From contig NZ_JAMFTH010000001.1 of the NCBI RefSeq assembly GCF_024195295.1, positions 1,853,428 through 1,917,427 of the forward strand: 64,000 nt of DNA. Reading direction: 5' to 3'. This DNA comes from Gilvimarinus xylanilyticus (GTDB taxonomy: Bacteria; Pseudomonadota; Gammaproteobacteria; Pseudomonadales; Cellvibrionaceae). Under the pieces are notes generated by a model. It saw nothing but the letters and a program-made list of their open reading frames with translations, made no database searches and was not told the DNA's origin. Positions 63,967 through 64,000 of the stretch are shown piece after piece; within the stretch, counting starts at the first letter, position 1; each line of letters opens with the position of its first letter. The position numbers were made by a program, and so were the translations under genes.

Positions 63967-64000
63967 ATGACACGTGAATTAGCCGCGCCCTGGGCGGCCT
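63967..64000 (+). CDS. Possible start of a gene cut by the window edge
   Basis: An ATG at 63967 opens a frame (MTRELAAPWAA) that runs to the end of the window. Only 11 codons are visible, so it cannot be identified. Confidence 0.25.
   Translation, partial: MTRELAAPWAA

Overview
The window looks like chromosome from a marine or polysaccharide-degrading gammaproteobacterium, most likely Cellvibrionaceae or a close relative. This is inferred from an Oar-like TonB receptor, a GH5 cellulase-like lipoprotein, YgjV, PbpG, a MetR-like regulator, DUF2780 and a gamma-type tmRNA tag (ANDDNYGAQLAA). Most host genes are intact and densely packed. No tRNA, rRNA, CRISPR array or intact insertion sequence was seen.

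Left part (1-12950): a secreted EEP-family nuclease/phosphatase lipoprotein (cut by the window edge) diverges from a large TonB-dependent receptor. A four-repeat, 11-bp-phased Pho-box-like array faces the receptor. Next, all on the minus strand, come cusA, cusB and a Cys/His/Met-rich exported protein (copper/silver efflux), then two methyltransferase-fold proteins. A conserved exported protein follows on the plus strand. Several junctions in this part carry 7-bp tandem repeats.

Genomic island (about 13331-31452, 18 kb): it is inserted in the 3' end of ssrA. A 14-bp direct repeat marks both ends, and P4-type integrase, AlpA and small regulatory genes sit at the left. The cargo is a minus-strand defence operon: PLD-like/SNF2 helicase, DUF4391 protein, then RloA (AAA15 ATPase), RloB (TOPRIM-like), type III-like Mod and Res, and an unknown 171-aa protein. 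A Sir2-family protein and an unknown 346-aa partner diverge from it. The same 14-bp operator-like sequence lies before alpA and before rloA, suggesting shared control. The original ssrA terminator was pushed to the far side of the island. Beyond it (31452-32480) is decayed mobile DNA with a frameshifted higA and a nonsense-interrupted MNT nucleotidyltransferase gene.

Right part (32500-64000): host genes again. They include a conserved 479-aa protein of unknown function, two membrane diguanylate cyclases, a thioesterase, a five-gene efflux unit (AI-2E permease, NodT-type OMF, HlyD, DUF2955, K+ channel-like protein), tpiA-fbp, and a serine hydrolase with a LytS/LytTR-type two-component pair. 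Further right are ygjV, a GH5 lipoprotein, pbpG, an OmpA-type lipoprotein or periplasmic protein, an esterase, a metR-like regulator, a porin-like protein, a Tat-exported intradiol dioxygenase-like lipoprotein, dsbB (with a decayed duplicate nearby), a PrcB_C lipoprotein and recQ.
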